DNA of 64,000 nt from Nostoc carneum NIES-2107 (GCA_002368155.1 AP018180.1:6938561-7002560); one strand, 5' to 3'. Positions 1 through 10,195 are shown, counted from the first letter of the stretch. The notes: a model not told the origin generated them from the letters alone. Numbers and translations are program-made.

Positions 1-22
1 CAATATGCTTAATATTCATAAT

Positions 23-1495
23 TTATAAGGAAAATTTTTTGCGAATTAGCTGGAAAGTATTAGGATTAATTTTAAGAAACCATACCAATAAAACTAGGCT
101 TTGACAGGTTAAGAGCAAAATTTTAAATGCTATTTTATCGCTAATAAAAATACTTGCTAAGAATACAGATGTAACCCAAAGCAAGGGAAAACTTAACCAT
201 CGGCTCCACAATTTTAGAGGTATATGTAATTTTTTCATTCCGACTACAGTGAGTAACCATACTCCTAGGTATCCGACATTTCCTAATATTGCTCCTACAA
301 GACCAATTCTATTTGCTCCTATCGCAATTAAGAAAAGTGAGACGACTCCACTAGCTAACTGAATAGCCATACATGATTTAACTGCATTCATTCCAAATAA
401 TAGATAAAATCCTACTGCGTTTACAGAATATAGTGAATAAATTATTGTAGCGATGGAGAAGGCTAATAGATACTTAGATGAGGGGTAATTTGTCAGAACT
501 AGAGGTAATATTAAGGGAGCAAGTATTAAAAATACAGAGCCAAGACTTAATGCCACTAAACTATTAATTTGCAGTGCTTGCTTAACTTGCGATTCAATGA
601 ATGTGTGGTCAATATTTTTTTGTGCCATGAGACCACTGATAGCAGGTAACAGTGGTTGTACAGGTAAAGAGGAGAATGTATTAATTTGAATGGTAATATT
701 GGTAATGGCTGCATAAATGCCAAGTACCTCTGTACCTAGTAAGGCTCCCACAATTATGCGATCGCACTGGCTAAATAAAACTCCACCTAAGGAAGTAAGC
801 CAAGCCATCAAACTATAGCGAGCAATTAATAATATCTTTTTACGTTTCCATACTGGATGGAACTGAATCTCTCGCATCAGTAACAACCCTAGGCAAACAT
901 GGGCAAATAAGATAAATACATTGATTATGGCCTGATACTGCATTAAAGCTAAAGTTTTTCCTCCCAATCCTGCGACCACCAACAGCCCTAAATTAATGAC
1001 TACAGACTGTAAACTGATGAGAACGTTCATCGCACCATATTGCTCATAGGCTTGTTCTATACCAATGAGTACTTGCTGCAGTAATCTAGTCCAGACTACT
1101 AGTCCAGCAATTTGCAGTGCTTGTATCGCTACTAAATGTTGTTGAGCCGCCAACTTAGGAAAGAAATTTATCAGAGTCTCTGCACTAAAACAAAGAGCGA
1201 TCGCTGCTAAAGTAGCTAATATCAACATTGCTCCGATAGTGACGGTCAAAGTCTGCAATAGACTTTCATTATCTTTCCTAGCTAAATCCTGTGATACAAA
1301 AACAGTTGTTGTTGTAGAAAGGCCAGCCTCTGCTAAATTTACCATTGCGACTACCGCAGAAGTTAGTGTCCAAAGCCCATATTCTTCAACTCCAATTAAG
1401 CGAATTAGTAAAGGTATTGTGAGTATACCTAAACCAATTCTCACTACTCCAGCAGCAGCATTGTATAGCCCATTTTTTAATAACTTATGGTTCAC
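23..1495 (-). CDS. Wzx-like polysaccharide flippase (MOP superfamily)
   Basis: A 490-residue, almost entirely hydrophobic protein with about 12-14 predicted membrane segments and an N-terminal amphipathic start followed by a glycine-rich first helix, the layout of the polysaccharide-biosynthesis branch of the MOP flippases (Wzx/RfbX). Such proteins move undecaprenyl-linked sugar repeat units across the inner membrane. Translation starts at a GTG (1493-1495). It lies just downstream of the Wzc-type kinase on the same strand (gap 127 bases), consistent with one exopolysaccharide transcription unit. The exported polymer cannot be read from the sequence. Family assignment is fairly safe; substrate is unknown. 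Confidence 0.85.
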   Translation of the reverse strand: MNHKLLKNGLYNAAAGVVRIGLGILTIPLLIRLIGVEEYGLWTLTSAVVAMVNLAEAGLSTTTTVFVSQDLARKDNESLLQTLTVTIGAMLILATLAAIALCFSAETLINFFPKLAAQQHLVAIQALQIAGLVVWTRLLQQVLIGIEQAYEQYGAMNVLISLQSVVINLGLLVVAGLGGKTLALMQYQAIINVFILFAHVCLGLLLMREIQFHPVWKRKKILLIARYSLMAWLTSLGGVLFSQCDRIIVGALLGTEVLGIYAAITNITIQINTFSSLPVQPLLPAISGLMAQKNIDHTFIESQVKQALQINSLVALSLGSVFLILAPLILPLVLTNYPSSKYLLAFSIATIIYSLYSVNAVGFYLLFGMNAVKSCMAIQLASGVVSLFLIAIGANRIGLVGAILGNVGYLGVWLLTVVGMKKLHIPLKLWSRWLSFPLLWVTSVFLASIFISDKIAFKILLLTCQSLVLLVWFLKINPNTFQLIRKKFSL

Positions 1496-1622
1496 TGATA
1501 AAATTTTAATTTTTAGTTAATTGTTGCATTTTATATTACCTTGATCGACAACTTCCCTCTTTGTTCAACTTAAGGTAACTAGAAGTAGACCCCGAACAAC
1601 AAAAGCTAAAGCATTCTATTAA

Positions 1623-3815
1623 TTACATACGAATTTTGAGTGTCTTAACATCAACTTTTCCATTTTGCGAGTGACCATTTTGATGGTAGTAACCCTTGGA
1701 ATAGTAGCCACCATAGCTGCTACCAGCAGTAACACCATTGACAACCATTCCCAAAACCCGCTGACCAGATTGTCTTAGCAGTGTTTGCGTAGCCGCAGCT
1801 GCTGCTGAGTCAACTACACCAGGACGTACAACTAGCAAAATCCCATCTACTAATTTGCCCAATATTTGGGCATCTGCAACTGCTGTTAAAGGTGGAGCGT
1901 CAATAATTACAAAGTCATAGTTACTGGTAGCCTCTTGTATCAAAGCAGCCATGCGTTTTGACTCTAATAGTGCAGCTGCATTAGGTGGAATTGTGCCAGC
2001 AGTTATCAAATCTAAAGTCATCAATGCTTCTTTAGTCGTGGTTTGTAACTCAGCTTGATTCACTAAAATATTGCTCAGCCCTATGAGGTTTGATTGTTCC
2101 CAAATTTTGTGCTGACGAGGGCGACGCATATCTGCATCTACTAATAGTACTCTTCGTCCAGTTTGTGCTGCGGCTACGGCCAAATTAGCGGCTACAAAAG
2201 ATTTACCCTCACCAGGAATTGAACTACTTAAAGCAATTACTTTCAGGGTCTTATCAGAAATACTGAAACCTAAGTTAGCTTGGAGCATTTCAAAAGCTGC
2301 GGATTCAGCCGAGTAAGGATTGTTGAGTACAGGTAATTCTGCTCCCTCTTCGCCATCACTATCCTTAACTTTTTCAGCTAACGGAATAGTACCCAGTAAA
2401 GGGTAGCCTAACAGTCTCTTGACTTCTTCAATAGTCTTGAGAGAATTATCCATAGCTTCCAGAATTAGTGCCGTTCCCAAACCCAGCATAATACCCATAA
2501 ACCCGCCTAATGCCAAATTTAAAGGGATAATAGGAGAAATAGCTTTATCTGGCACTAATGCTTGAGAAATCACTCTGGCATTTCCAATGTTCTGGTTCTC
2601 TATTACTTCAACTTCCTGCAATTGCTTTAGTAGTTGTTCATAAGTTACTCTTGCTACTTGCAGCTGTCGCTGTAGCTGTAGTTGTTGTTGTTCTAGCCTA
2701 GGCAAAATATCTAAGCGCCTTTGGTTGATTAAGTATGCTTGGCGCAACTCGGCTACTCGTTTTGCTAACGCTAACCTTTCTACTTCTGCCTTGACTAGAT
2801 CCTGGCTTAAAATCTGCTTCAGTTGTCCTATCTGCAAATTTTGCTCTGGTACAGATTCTGAAGTACCTACAATTTTGCTAACTCTTCCTTCTAGTTGGCT
2901 TCTTAAAGCTGTGGCTTTTTTATCTAAATTAATGACTAAGGGGTGTTCATCACTAAAACGAGTCCTTGCTACTGCTAACTCATCTTGTGTTTTTTGATAG
3001 TCTGTAAGTACCTGTTGCACTCCAGGAGATTGACTTAAGGTACTAAGTTCTACAGCCTGTTGCGTGTTTAATGCAATTTGATTTTGCAAAGCTTGAGTGC
3101 GAGTATTTGCATCTACTAAATTAGCTTGGGCTTTAGTAATTTCCTCTAATAAGTCCTTAAGGCCTTCTACCCCAACTTTCGCTTCTACATCTAAAGCCAC
3201 TACCCTATTTTTTTCTTTAAACCGACGCAAGGCCATTTCTGCCTTTAAAACCCGTTTCTCGACTTCTGGTAATTGCCGATTTAAAAATTCTCTTGCAGAC
3301 CTCGCCTCTGCACGGTTTGTCCGTACATTACTTTCTAAGTAATAGTTCATCAGGGAATTAATTACAGATGCGGCTTCTTGCGGATTCGTGCTGCGGTAGG
3401 AAAGCTGCATGACATCCGTTCCCCGGATGGTTTTCAATTTGAGTAATTTCAGAAACTTTTCAATTGTCAGCGGTTTACCCGATTTATCCTTGAGGTTAAG
3501 GCTGGTAATGGTTTTTAGGACGATAGGGTTTGAGCGGATGACCTCGGCTTCTGTATCTACTGGATTGCTGAGGTTGGTTAAACCGCTCAGTTCTCCTACT
3601 TGGGAAGACAAACCAGTCAGTGATGACACTCCATTTTGTTTGTTAAATAATAGTTTGGCTTGTGATTCGTAAACTGGTTTCTGGAGGAAGGTAAATAGGC
3701 ATGTTAGCCCAAACACAGAGCCAATCACAACTGTTGTCACTGGCCAACGCCTTTTGAGAACTGTCCAATACTGTTGGACATCAATCACTTCACGCTCTTC
3801 TTGCTTAGTAGGCAT
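1623..3815 (-). CDS. Polysaccharide co-polymerase / BY-type tyrosine autokinase (Wzc/GumC-like)
   Basis: 730 residues. An N-terminal Wzz domain with a first membrane helix (about residues 28-46) is followed by a long coiled-coil periplasmic part (about 180-400) and a second membrane helix (about 430-455). The C-terminal BY-kinase domain has Walker A GEGKS (535-539), Walker A' LLVDADMRRP (557-566) and Walker B VIIDAPP (about 637-643). The tail carries a tyrosine cluster (Y701, Y704, Y705, Y709, Y710), the usual autophosphorylation sites. The family controls chain length and export of capsule or exopolysaccharide. It sits upstream of a flippase and divergent from a polyprenyl sugar transferase, as in Wzy-dependent clusters. 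Fused co-polymerase plus kinase is the usual cyanobacterial and proteobacterial form. Confidence 0.93.
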   Translation of the reverse strand: MPTKQEEREVIDVQQYWTVLKRRWPVTTVVIGSVFGLTCLFTFLQKPVYESQAKLLFNKQNGVSSLTGLSSQVGELSGLTNLSNPVDTEAEVIRSNPIVLKTITSLNLKDKSGKPLTIEKFLKLLKLKTIRGTDVMQLSYRSTNPQEAASVINSLMNYYLESNVRTNRAEARSAREFLNRQLPEVEKRVLKAEMALRRFKEKNRVVALDVEAKVGVEGLKDLLEEITKAQANLVDANTRTQALQNQIALNTQQAVELSTLSQSPGVQQVLTDYQKTQDELAVARTRFSDEHPLVINLDKKATALRSQLEGRVSKIVGTSESVPEQNLQIGQLKQILSQDLVKAEVERLALAKRVAELRQAYLINQRRLDILPRLEQQQLQLQRQLQVARVTYEQLLKQLQEVEVIENQNIGNARVISQALVPDKAISPIIPLNLALGGFMGIMLGLGTALILEAMDNSLKTIEEVKRLLGYPLLGTIPLAEKVKDSDGEEGAELPVLNNPYSAESAAFEMLQANLGFSISDKTLKVIALSSSIPGEGKSFVAANLAVAAAQTGRRVLLVDADMRRPRQHKIWEQSNLIGLSNILVNQAELQTTTKEALMTLDLITAGTIPPNAAALLESKRMAALIQEATSNYDFVIIDAPPLTAVADAQILGKLVDGILLVVRPGVVDSAAAAATQTLLRQSGQRVLGMVVNGVTAGSSYGGYYSKGYYHQNGHSQNGKVDVKTLKIRM

Positions 3816-4508
3816 AAAACAGTTTCCTGAAAAACCAGTAATAAATTGGGTTGGGGCTATTATTTATACCAACACAATTAATGACCAAACCAAAGGAGGA
3901 TGGCTCGTCTTGCTATGGATCAGAAGTATTCGCAAAATCTTTCGATCAGAAAGTTTCTCTCAAATGTCTTGATTCCCAAAACGTCCCGATTATTCTATAC
4001 TATTTCCTGTTCTTTATTCACTATAAATACTATGTTTAACAAATTCACTAGTATCTATAAGAACATTTTATTTTGATTAGTCATACCTATAAATATTATT
4101 TATTTATACCTAAAAGTTTGACTAATAAGTAATCGGTAAAGCACCAGTTACATAGAACCAAAAACTATGTGTAACAAGTATATACCTTGCAATAAAAATA
4201 TCTCGAGAACATCTACTAAGAAATTACAAGTTATGTAAAGTAATTGTTATAAAAATCACTATATTCTATGTTAAATTTATTTGTAATTTTTCTTTGTAAT
4301 TAAAGGGACTAGTTATTCTCCCTGAAGCACTTAAAATACTCTTAAACGGAAACTGAGCTAATCAGCTTTGCCAAATTTGCAGAGGAAAATTGGCAATTGC
4401 TAATCAAGACTTCTATTGATGAATACTCAGGGTTAAGCATATTTAAGCAGCAAAAATCTACTACCTATAGCTCGTTTACTTCGGAATTAAGAGTAGTATA
4501 AAATATTT
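3816..4508. other. AT-rich divergent intergenic region of the exopolysaccharide genes
   Basis: About 690 bases separate the Wzc-type gene (leftward) from the sugar transferase (rightward). The stretch is very AT-rich, has no convincing coding frame of useful length, and presumably holds both divergent promoters. No operator or terminator was recognised. No Shine-Dalgarno sequence is obvious before the ATG at 4509. Confidence 0.5.
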
Positions 4509-5927
4509 ATGTTCAATATACCATTTCACACTTACAGGGGAAGCATTCAAGTAATTACAATCCCACGCTTCATGCCTGTATTACTTTTGGTAGGAGATAT
4601 TTTTGGCCTAGTTGTCTGTTTAGGGGTTGCCTTTTGGTTACATCTAGGTCAGCCAATGGCGGGATTTGATGGAGTGGTTTGCGGATTCATGCTGCTGGTT
4701 CTGGCAGGGCTGTATCTGGCAGATACTTATCATCCAGACACACAAATAGCAGGTTTGCGCGCTCCAGCGCGGATATTGCTAGCTAGTTTTATAGTTGCTG
4801 CGATTACTTCTGCCCTCATTTACCTAACTGGAACTTGGGGACAGCATCCGTTACTGGGAAGAGGCATTTTGCTAGTCAGCCTGGGAATATTTACCATCTG
4901 GGCTGTAATTTTAAGAATATGGGCAGTTAAGTGGTTGCGATCGCACGCCGAGCAAAGTCAGTGGTTGATGCTGGGAGGTGGCGAGAGTGGGATGAAATTT
5001 GCCCAAATTTTCCTAGAACATAACCCACTAGGGCGCTTGGTAGTACTTGCCGAAGCTAACCAAGATATCGCTGAATTAGCAAAAACAGAATCGCATCTTA
5101 GTTACGGAGGCGGACTGAATAACTTGTCAGCTTGGATGCAGCAGCCTTTATCTGGGGTAGTAGTTGCCAGCCCTATGGATTTTTCTGATATCCAAGTACA
5201 GCAGTTGATGCAACTCAGGCTGCAAGGTATCCCAACATACAGGTTACCAGATATTTGCGAAACTCTATGGTATAAATTACCCTCAGAGGTGCTAGAAGAT
5301 AGCTGGTTAGCTTTTAGTGCTGGCTTTAACCTAGTACCTGGTGGTATAAGTTTGAAGGTAAAGCGGGTCATAGACCTGATACTGGCAAGCCTATTACTGA
5401 TATTTTTATTTCCCCTGATGCTATTGGCAATGCTGGCTATTAAGTTGGATAGTCCCGGCCCAGTTTTTTACAGTCAAGTACGCACAGGGTTATACGGTAA
5501 ACCATTTAGGGTTTACAAATTTCGGTCTATGTATCAAGATGCTGAGAAGCGGGGTGCACAATGGGCAAGCCAACGCGATCCGCGAATTACCAGGGTAGGG
5601 TATTGGCTGCGAGTTTTACGGATTGACGAACTACCACAGATTTTTAATGTGTTGAGGGGAGATATGAGTCTAATTGGCCCTCGTCCTGAACGACCGGAGT
5701 TTGATATCAAACTTAAAGAAGCTATTCCATATTATGAATTACGTTATTTAGTCAAACCTGGAATTACTGGCTGGGCCCAGGTACTTTATCCTTACGGTGC
5801 TTCAGTGGAGGATGCTGCCCAAAAGCTAGCTTACGACCTCTATTACATTAAAAATTATTCTTTATGGTTAGATATTGCGATCGCCTTTAAAACTGTCAGG
5901 GTCGTTTTGTTAGGTAAAGGTAGATGA
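4509..5927 (+). CDS. Polyprenyl glycosylphosphotransferase (WbaP/WcaJ-like initiating sugar transferase)
   Basis: 472 residues. The N-terminus carries four to five membrane helices (about 20-130), then a soluble nucleotide-binding-like region (about 150-270), a further membrane/re-entrant helix (about 290-315) and the bacterial sugar-transferase catalytic domain to the C-terminus. That domain shows KFRSM, RIDELPQ (around residues 370-376), SLIGPRPERPEF and the GITGWAQV segment typical of the family. The enzyme transfers a sugar-1-phosphate from a nucleotide sugar to undecaprenyl phosphate, the first committed step of repeat-unit assembly. The stop overlaps the start of the downstream epimerase gene (ATGA at 5924-5927), so the two are translationally coupled. 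Confidence 0.9.
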   Translation: MFNIPFHTYRGSIQVITIPRFMPVLLLVGDIFGLVVCLGVAFWLHLGQPMAGFDGVVCGFMLLVLAGLYLADTYHPDTQIAGLRAPARILLASFIVAAITSALIYLTGTWGQHPLLGRGILLVSLGIFTIWAVILRIWAVKWLRSHAEQSQWLMLGGGESGMKFAQIFLEHNPLGRLVVLAEANQDIAELAKTESHLSYGGGLNNLSAWMQQPLSGVVVASPMDFSDIQVQQLMQLRLQGIPTYRLPDICETLWYKLPSEVLEDSWLAFSAGFNLVPGGISLKVKRVIDLILASLLLIFLFPLMLLAMLAIKLDSPGPVFYSQVRTGLYGKPFRVYKFRSMYQDAEKRGAQWASQRDPRITRVGYWLRVLRIDELPQIFNVLRGDMSLIGPRPERPEFDIKLKEAIPYYELRYLVKPGITGWAQVLYPYGASVEDAAQKLAYDLYYIKNYSLWLDIAIAFKTVRVVLLGKGR

Positions 5928-7003
5928 AAACGAAAGTATTAGTAACTGGCGGTGCAGGTTATATTGGTTCCCATGTCGTGCGCCAATTAGGGGAAGCTGG
6001 TTATGATGTGGTGGTGTACGATAATTGTTCTACAGGTTCACCGAAAGCGGTACTACATGGTGAATTAATTATTGGTGATTTAGCAGATACAGACCGTCTT
6101 TACCAAGTTTTTGCCAAACACCGATTCAGCGCAGTGTTGCATTTTGCTGCTAGTCTAATTGTACCAGAATCAGTTGCTCATCCTCTTGACTACTATAGTA
6201 ACAACACACGCAATACTCTTAATTTGCTACGCTGCTGTAATGTTCTAGACGTTAACCAATTTATTTTTTCTAGTACAGCCGCAGTTTACGGCGAACCAGA
6301 AGAAAACCCAGTTACCGAATCTACATCTACTTTACCAATTAACCCCTATGGGCGCTCAAAGCTGATGAGTGAATGGCTGATTCAAGACCACAGCTTAGCG
6401 TCGCGGTTGCGATATGTAACTCTACGCTACTTTAATGTAGGGGGTGCTGATCCTGGTGGGCGACTGGGGCAAAGTTTACGTAATGTAACACACTTAATTG
6501 CAGCCGCTTGTAATGCAGCACTTAAACGTCAGCCGGAAGTCAAAATTTTTGGCACAGATTTTCCTACTCCTGATGGGACGGGAATTCGAGATTATATTCA
6601 TGTGGAAGACCTAGCGGCTGCCCATGTGGATGCTTTACGCTATCTAGAAGCAGGTGGAGAAAGCCAAACTCTCAATTGTGGTTATGGTCAAGGCTATAGT
6701 GTGCGCCAAGTAATTGAAAGAGTCAAGGCAATTTCTGGTGTAGATTTCCCTGTGATTGAAGCTGAACGTCGTCCTGGAGATCCAGCTTGTGTGACAGCTT
6801 GTGCCGATAAAATCCGTCAGGTATTGGGTTGGCAACCCCAGTATAATGACTTGGATACCATTGTCTACACTACTTTGGCTTGGGAAATGCAACAAGAAAA
6901 TCTGCGTCCGGTAACAGGAAATAGGCAGAAGCTAGTATTAATCAACAAAGAAAGACCTGTAAGATCTAAAATTGCTGAAATTGCTTATCGGCTACCGCAG
7001 TAG
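5924..7003 (+). CDS. galE: UDP-glucose 4-epimerase (GalE-type SDR)
   Basis: 359 residues of the extended short-chain dehydrogenase family. The NAD-binding GGAGYIGSH lies at residues 8-16 and the catalytic YxxxK is Y142/K146 (NPYGRSK). Further matches are the FSSTAAVYG strand and the RDYIHVEDLA segment typical of GalE. It interconverts UDP-glucose and UDP-galactose, feeding the adjacent polysaccharide pathway. The four-base ATGA overlap with the sugar transferase makes an operon very likely. A C-terminal extension of about 35 basic residues goes beyond the usual GalE end (about 325-340 residues). Specificity for glucose versus N-acetyl sugars cannot be decided from sequence. Confidence 0.9.
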   Translation: MKTKVLVTGGAGYIGSHVVRQLGEAGYDVVVYDNCSTGSPKAVLHGELIIGDLADTDRLYQVFAKHRFSAVLHFAASLIVPESVAHPLDYYSNNTRNTLNLLRCCNVLDVNQFIFSSTAAVYGEPEENPVTESTSTLPINPYGRSKLMSEWLIQDHSLASRLRYVTLRYFNVGGADPGGRLGQSLRNVTHLIAAACNAALKRQPEVKIFGTDFPTPDGTGIRDYIHVEDLAAAHVDALRYLEAGGESQTLNCGYGQGYSVRQVIERVKAISGVDFPVIEAERRPGDPACVTACADKIRQVLGWQPQYNDLDTIVYTTLAWEMQQENLRPVTGNRQKLVLINKERPVRSKIAEIAYRLPQ

Positions 7004-7057
7004 AGTTGCATCAATAAATGTAGAAGAAGGCTGAGCGCAAATTTTAGTACCAGTAGT

Positions 7058-7564
7058 TTAATCAGAAGAGGGTAGCAGATAAATTGCCCCAGAGATTAAT
7101 GTCAGAATTACAGAAACCCAAAAAGCAATGATAGCTGGGGTTTGCCAATCTGGTGATAAGGGTGCAATTAAAAGTGCGATCGCAATGATTTGACTGACAG
7201 TTTTAAGCTTACCCCAAATATTCGCCCCAGTAATTTGAGTTTGATTGACTCGCCAACCTGCGATCGCTAGTTCTCGCGCTAAGATAAGAAACACTCCCCA
7301 AGCGGGGACTTTGCCTAATTCAATCAATACCATCAACGGCGCAAGTACTAGGAATTTATCAACTAAAGGGTCAAGAAATTTGCCTAAATCGCTAATTTGG
7401 TTGAGTTTCCGTGCTAGATAGCCGTCTAACCAATCAGTTAATGCAGCTACTAAAAAGATTGTTAGGCATATCCATTTGGCTTCGTTGGTAGGATTGTATA
7501 AGCCATAAAGGAGAAATGGTATTCCTAATAAGCGCGAAAAAGTAATCCAGTTGGGTATGGTCAT
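7058..7564 (-). CDS. pgsA: CDP-diacylglycerol--glycerol-3-phosphate 3-phosphatidyltransferase
   Basis: 168 residues from the ATG at 7564 (a TTG two codons upstream is also open). The CDP-alcohol phosphotransferase signature is complete: DWLDGYLAR, then G, then two further aspartates eight and twelve residues beyond the Arg (about residues 43-70). Several hydrophobic helices follow. The enzyme makes phosphatidylglycerol phosphate, precursor of PG, an essential thylakoid lipid. It is convergent with galE, 54 bases away, with no obvious shared terminator. The length is normal for cyanobacterial PgsA (about 170-180). Confidence 0.9.
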   Translation of the reverse strand: MTIPNWITFSRLLGIPFLLYGLYNPTNEAKWICLTIFLVAALTDWLDGYLARKLNQISDLGKFLDPLVDKFLVLAPLMVLIELGKVPAWGVFLILARELAIAGWRVNQTQITGANIWGKLKTVSQIIAIALLIAPLSPDWQTPAIIAFWVSVILTLISGAIYLLPSSD

Positions 7565-7614
7565 CAGCAATTCTAAATTAAGTAGAGCGTTGCAATTAAA
7601 GATAGCTGGTAAAG

Positions 7615-7710
7615 GGTGTTATTTGTTATTTGTCATTTGTCATTTGTCATTTGTTATTGGTCATTGGTCATTGGTCATTTGTCATTTGTTATTGGTCATT
7701 TGTCACTTGA
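7615..7710. repeat. Heptameric short tandem repeats (STRR type)
   Basis: About a dozen head-to-tail heptamers of the forms GTCATTT, GTTATTT and GTCATTG fill the space between pgsA and the Uma2 gene. Such STRRs are widespread in filamentous cyanobacterial intergenic DNA; no function is visible here. Confidence 0.9.
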
Positions 7711-7761
7711 ACTTAAAATTTGAATCCTAATAATTTTAGTGGTATTCTGACATCTACAGTT

Positions 7762-8484
7762 CTAAATTGTATCTGGATCGATATTCAACTCTCGCAACTT
7801 AGCAGCTAATCTTTCTGCTTTTTGTTGAGCAATTTCTTTTTGCTGACGTTCTGATTCTACTAACTCTGCGATTTCTTCTGGTGTCGGAACTAAATCACCT
7901 TCTGGGGTAAAAAATCTTACTAACCCTTGATAAATACCCAAATATAAGCCTAACTGTTGACTCCACAAATTTCCTTGATTGTTGGGTTCTAGGGGTTGAT
8001 ATTTACCATCAAGTAAATGAAATCCTGCAAATTCTAAGGTGTAGGGATCAAACCAAAAATAATCCGGAGTCCGAAAAGTATCTTGGTAAAGTTTTTTCTT
8101 TAATCCTCTGTCTGTCTTCGCTGTTGAGTCCGAAAGAATTTCTAAAATTAAATTCGGGTATTTACCATCTTCTTCCCAAACCACCCAACTTTTACGAGTT
8201 TTGCGTTCTGTATCGAGAACCACAAAAAAATCTGGCCCTCGGAATTTTTCATCTTTGCGTTTATTGTAACTATAGTAAATTGTCAGGTTGCCAGCAGCAT
8301 AAAAATCATTGCGATCGCGCCACAACCATTTTAGACATTTAAGTAAGAGCATGATTTGCTCTAAATGTAGTTCGGTTTCCAAGGGAGGTTCATCAGAGTA
8401 TAAATCACCTGGAGGAAAGATAACATTTTCTGTGATGTCCTCGATAGCTGCTGGGGTAGTTTCTAATTCTTTAGCCAGGGACAT
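7762..8484 (-). CDS. Uma2 family (DUF820) putative endonuclease
   Basis: 240 residues with the Uma2 fold landmarks: a PDFFVVLD segment around residues 85-92, the LILEILSDST strand around 110-120 carrying the conserved Glu, and YWFDPY near 145. The last 30 residues are Glu/Gln/Lys-rich and probably form a short coiled coil, common in cyanobacterial members. The family is of the PD-(D/E)XK nuclease type and is present in many paralogues in filamentous cyanobacteria; its role is unknown. No partner gene or inverted repeats are seen nearby. The gene diverges from aspartase. Confidence 0.85.
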   Translation of the reverse strand: MSLAKELETTPAAIEDITENVIFPPGDLYSDEPPLETELHLEQIMLLLKCLKWLWRDRNDFYAAGNLTIYYSYNKRKDEKFRGPDFFVVLDTERKTRKSWVVWEEDGKYPNLILEILSDSTAKTDRGLKKKLYQDTFRTPDYFWFDPYTLEFAGFHLLDGKYQPLEPNNQGNLWSQQLGLYLGIYQGLVRFFTPEGDLVPTPEEIAELVESERQQKEIAQQKAERLAAKLRELNIDPDTI

Positions 8485-8635
8485 GATTTTGCTGAGGTAT
8501 TGGTAGTTTATGGGTTTATTTTAACCCTCGCTGAAGGAGAGCGATCGCTTGATATCAATGCCATCAGCGGTTTAATTGTAATTGGAAATTAGGACTTGTG
8601 AGTTGGAGGGACAAGGGGACAAGGAGGAGAATAGC

Positions 8636-8694
8636 AATTACCCATTATCCATTACCAATTACCAATTACCAATTACCCATTACCCATTACCAAA
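8636..8694. repeat. STRR heptamers upstream of aspartase
   Basis: Seven or eight near-identical heptamers of the ATTACCA/ATTACCC type lie between the Uma2 and aspartase genes. A frame open through them (TTG at 8582) is an accident of the repeat and should not be taken as the N-terminus of aspartase. Confidence 0.9.
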
Positions 8695-8758
8695 CACCAA
8701 ATCTCTACCTAACCGTGGGATGATCTGTGTTCTGAGATTCTCTAAAATCATACTTACC

Positions 8759-10195
8759 ATGACTCAACAAGCAGACTCCCAATTTCGCATAGAACGAGAT
8801 TCGATGGGCGATCGCCAAATTGCTAGTAATGTTTATTACGGTATCCAAACGCTGCGGGCGATAGAAAACTTCCCAATTAGCGGGCTGAAGCCGCTACCTA
8901 CTTACGTAGATGCTGGCTTATTAATTAAAAAAGCTACCGCAATTGTTAATGGTGAATTGGGATGCATTCCCCAAGAAATCAGTCAGGCGATTGTACAAGC
9001 AACTGATGAGATACTTGCAGGGAAGTTACGCGATCAATTTGTGGTTGATGTTTATCAAGCTGGTGCAGGGACTTCGCACCACATGAATGTCAATGAAGTG
9101 CTGGCGAATCGCGCTTTAGAAATTCTTGGGGATGAAAAAGGAAACTACAAGCGTGTCAGTCCCAACGATCATGTAAATTATGGGCAGTCTACCAACGATG
9201 TCATCCCTACAGCAATTCGTATTGGTGGCTTATTGGCACTGACTCATACATTACACCCAGCTTTAGATAATGCGATCGCAGCCTTGGAAGCCAAAGCCAC
9301 AGAATTTCAAGATATCGTCAAATCTGGTAGAACTCATTTGCAAGATGCTGTACCTGTGCGCTTAGGCGAGAATTTTCGCGCTTGGGCGTATATACTTGCA
9401 GAACATCAAAACCGGATTTACACAGCCTCTAGCGATTTAATGGTGTTGGGTTTGGGTGGAAGTGCGGCTGGTACAGGTATGAATACTCATCCACATTATC
9501 GGGCGCGGGTGGTGGAAGTACTAGCCCAATTACTCAACTCGCCTTTGCAACCTGCACCGCATCTCATGGCTGCAATGCAGAGTATGGCACCATTTGTAAA
9601 TGTTTCCGGTGCTGTACGTAATTTAGCTCAGGATTTAGTCAAAATCTCCCATGATTTGCGGTTGATGGATTCGGGGCCAAAAACTGGATTCAAGGAAATT
9701 CAACTCCCGCCAGTGCAACCTGGTTCTTCAATTATGCCAGGCAAGTACAATCCGGTGATGGCAGAGATGACATCGATGGTGTGTTTTCAAGTCATGGGTT
9801 ACGACAATGCGATCGCCCTCGCAGCCCAAGCGGGACAATTAGAATTAAATGTGATGATGCCGCTAATTGCCTATGATTTGATTCATAGTATCGAAATTTT
9901 GGGTAATACGATCGCTGCCTTAACTGAACGCTGTATCAAGGGGATTACTGCTAACCAAGAACGTTGTTTGGCATACGCGGAAGGTAGTTTGGCTTTAGTT
10001 ACCGCCTTAAATACCCACATTGGTTATCTCAATGCAGCTTCTGTGGCGAAAGAATCTTTGGAAACTGGCAAATCTTTAAGGCAGATTGTCTTGGAAAAAG
10101 GGCTGATGAGTGAAGCGGAATTAGCCACTGTGTTAAATCTCGAACAGATGAGCGGTATCATACCCCTCACTCCAGAATCAGACAACCTGGATTAA
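8759..10195 (+). CDS. aspA: Aspartate ammonia-lyase (aspartase)
   Basis: 478 residues from the ATG at 8759. Upstream in-frame starts at 8582 and 8720 would read through heptamer repeats and are rejected. It belongs to the fumarase/aspartase superfamily: the substrate loop GSSIMPGKYNPV lies at residues 322-333, the GSCxxS-type swivel region is intact, and SGRTHLQDAVPV and GQSTNDVIPT are typical. It reversibly deaminates aspartate to fumarate and ammonia. The alternative, class II fumarase, usually has KVNPTQ in the loop; the sequence here (KYNPVMAE) is closer to aspartase but not identical to the enterobacterial form (KVNPV). Stand-alone gene with its own upstream region. Confidence 0.83.
   Translation: MTQQADSQFRIERDSMGDRQIASNVYYGIQTLRAIENFPISGLKPLPTYVDAGLLIKKATAIVNGELGCIPQEISQAIVQATDEILAGKLRDQFVVDVYQAGAGTSHHMNVNEVLANRALEILGDEKGNYKRVSPNDHVNYGQSTNDVIPTAIRIGGLLALTHTLHPALDNAIAALEAKATEFQDIVKSGRTHLQDAVPVRLGENFRAWAYILAEHQNRIYTASSDLMVLGLGGSAAGTGMNTHPHYRARVVEVLAQLLNSPLQPAPHLMAAMQSMAPFVNVSGAVRNLAQDLVKISHDLRLMDSGPKTGFKEIQLPPVQPGSSIMPGKYNPVMAEMTSMVCFQVMGYDNAIALAAQAGQLELNVMMPLIAYDLIHSIEILGNTIAALTERCIKGITANQERCLAYAEGSLALVTALNTHIGYLNAASVAKESLETGKSLRQIVLEKGLMSEAELATVLNLEQMSGIIPLTPESDNLD

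Noticed and set aside
8582-8758. N-terminal extension of aspartase
   Set aside because: The added residues are encoded by ATTACCA heptamers, and the conserved family sequence begins after the ATG at 8759.
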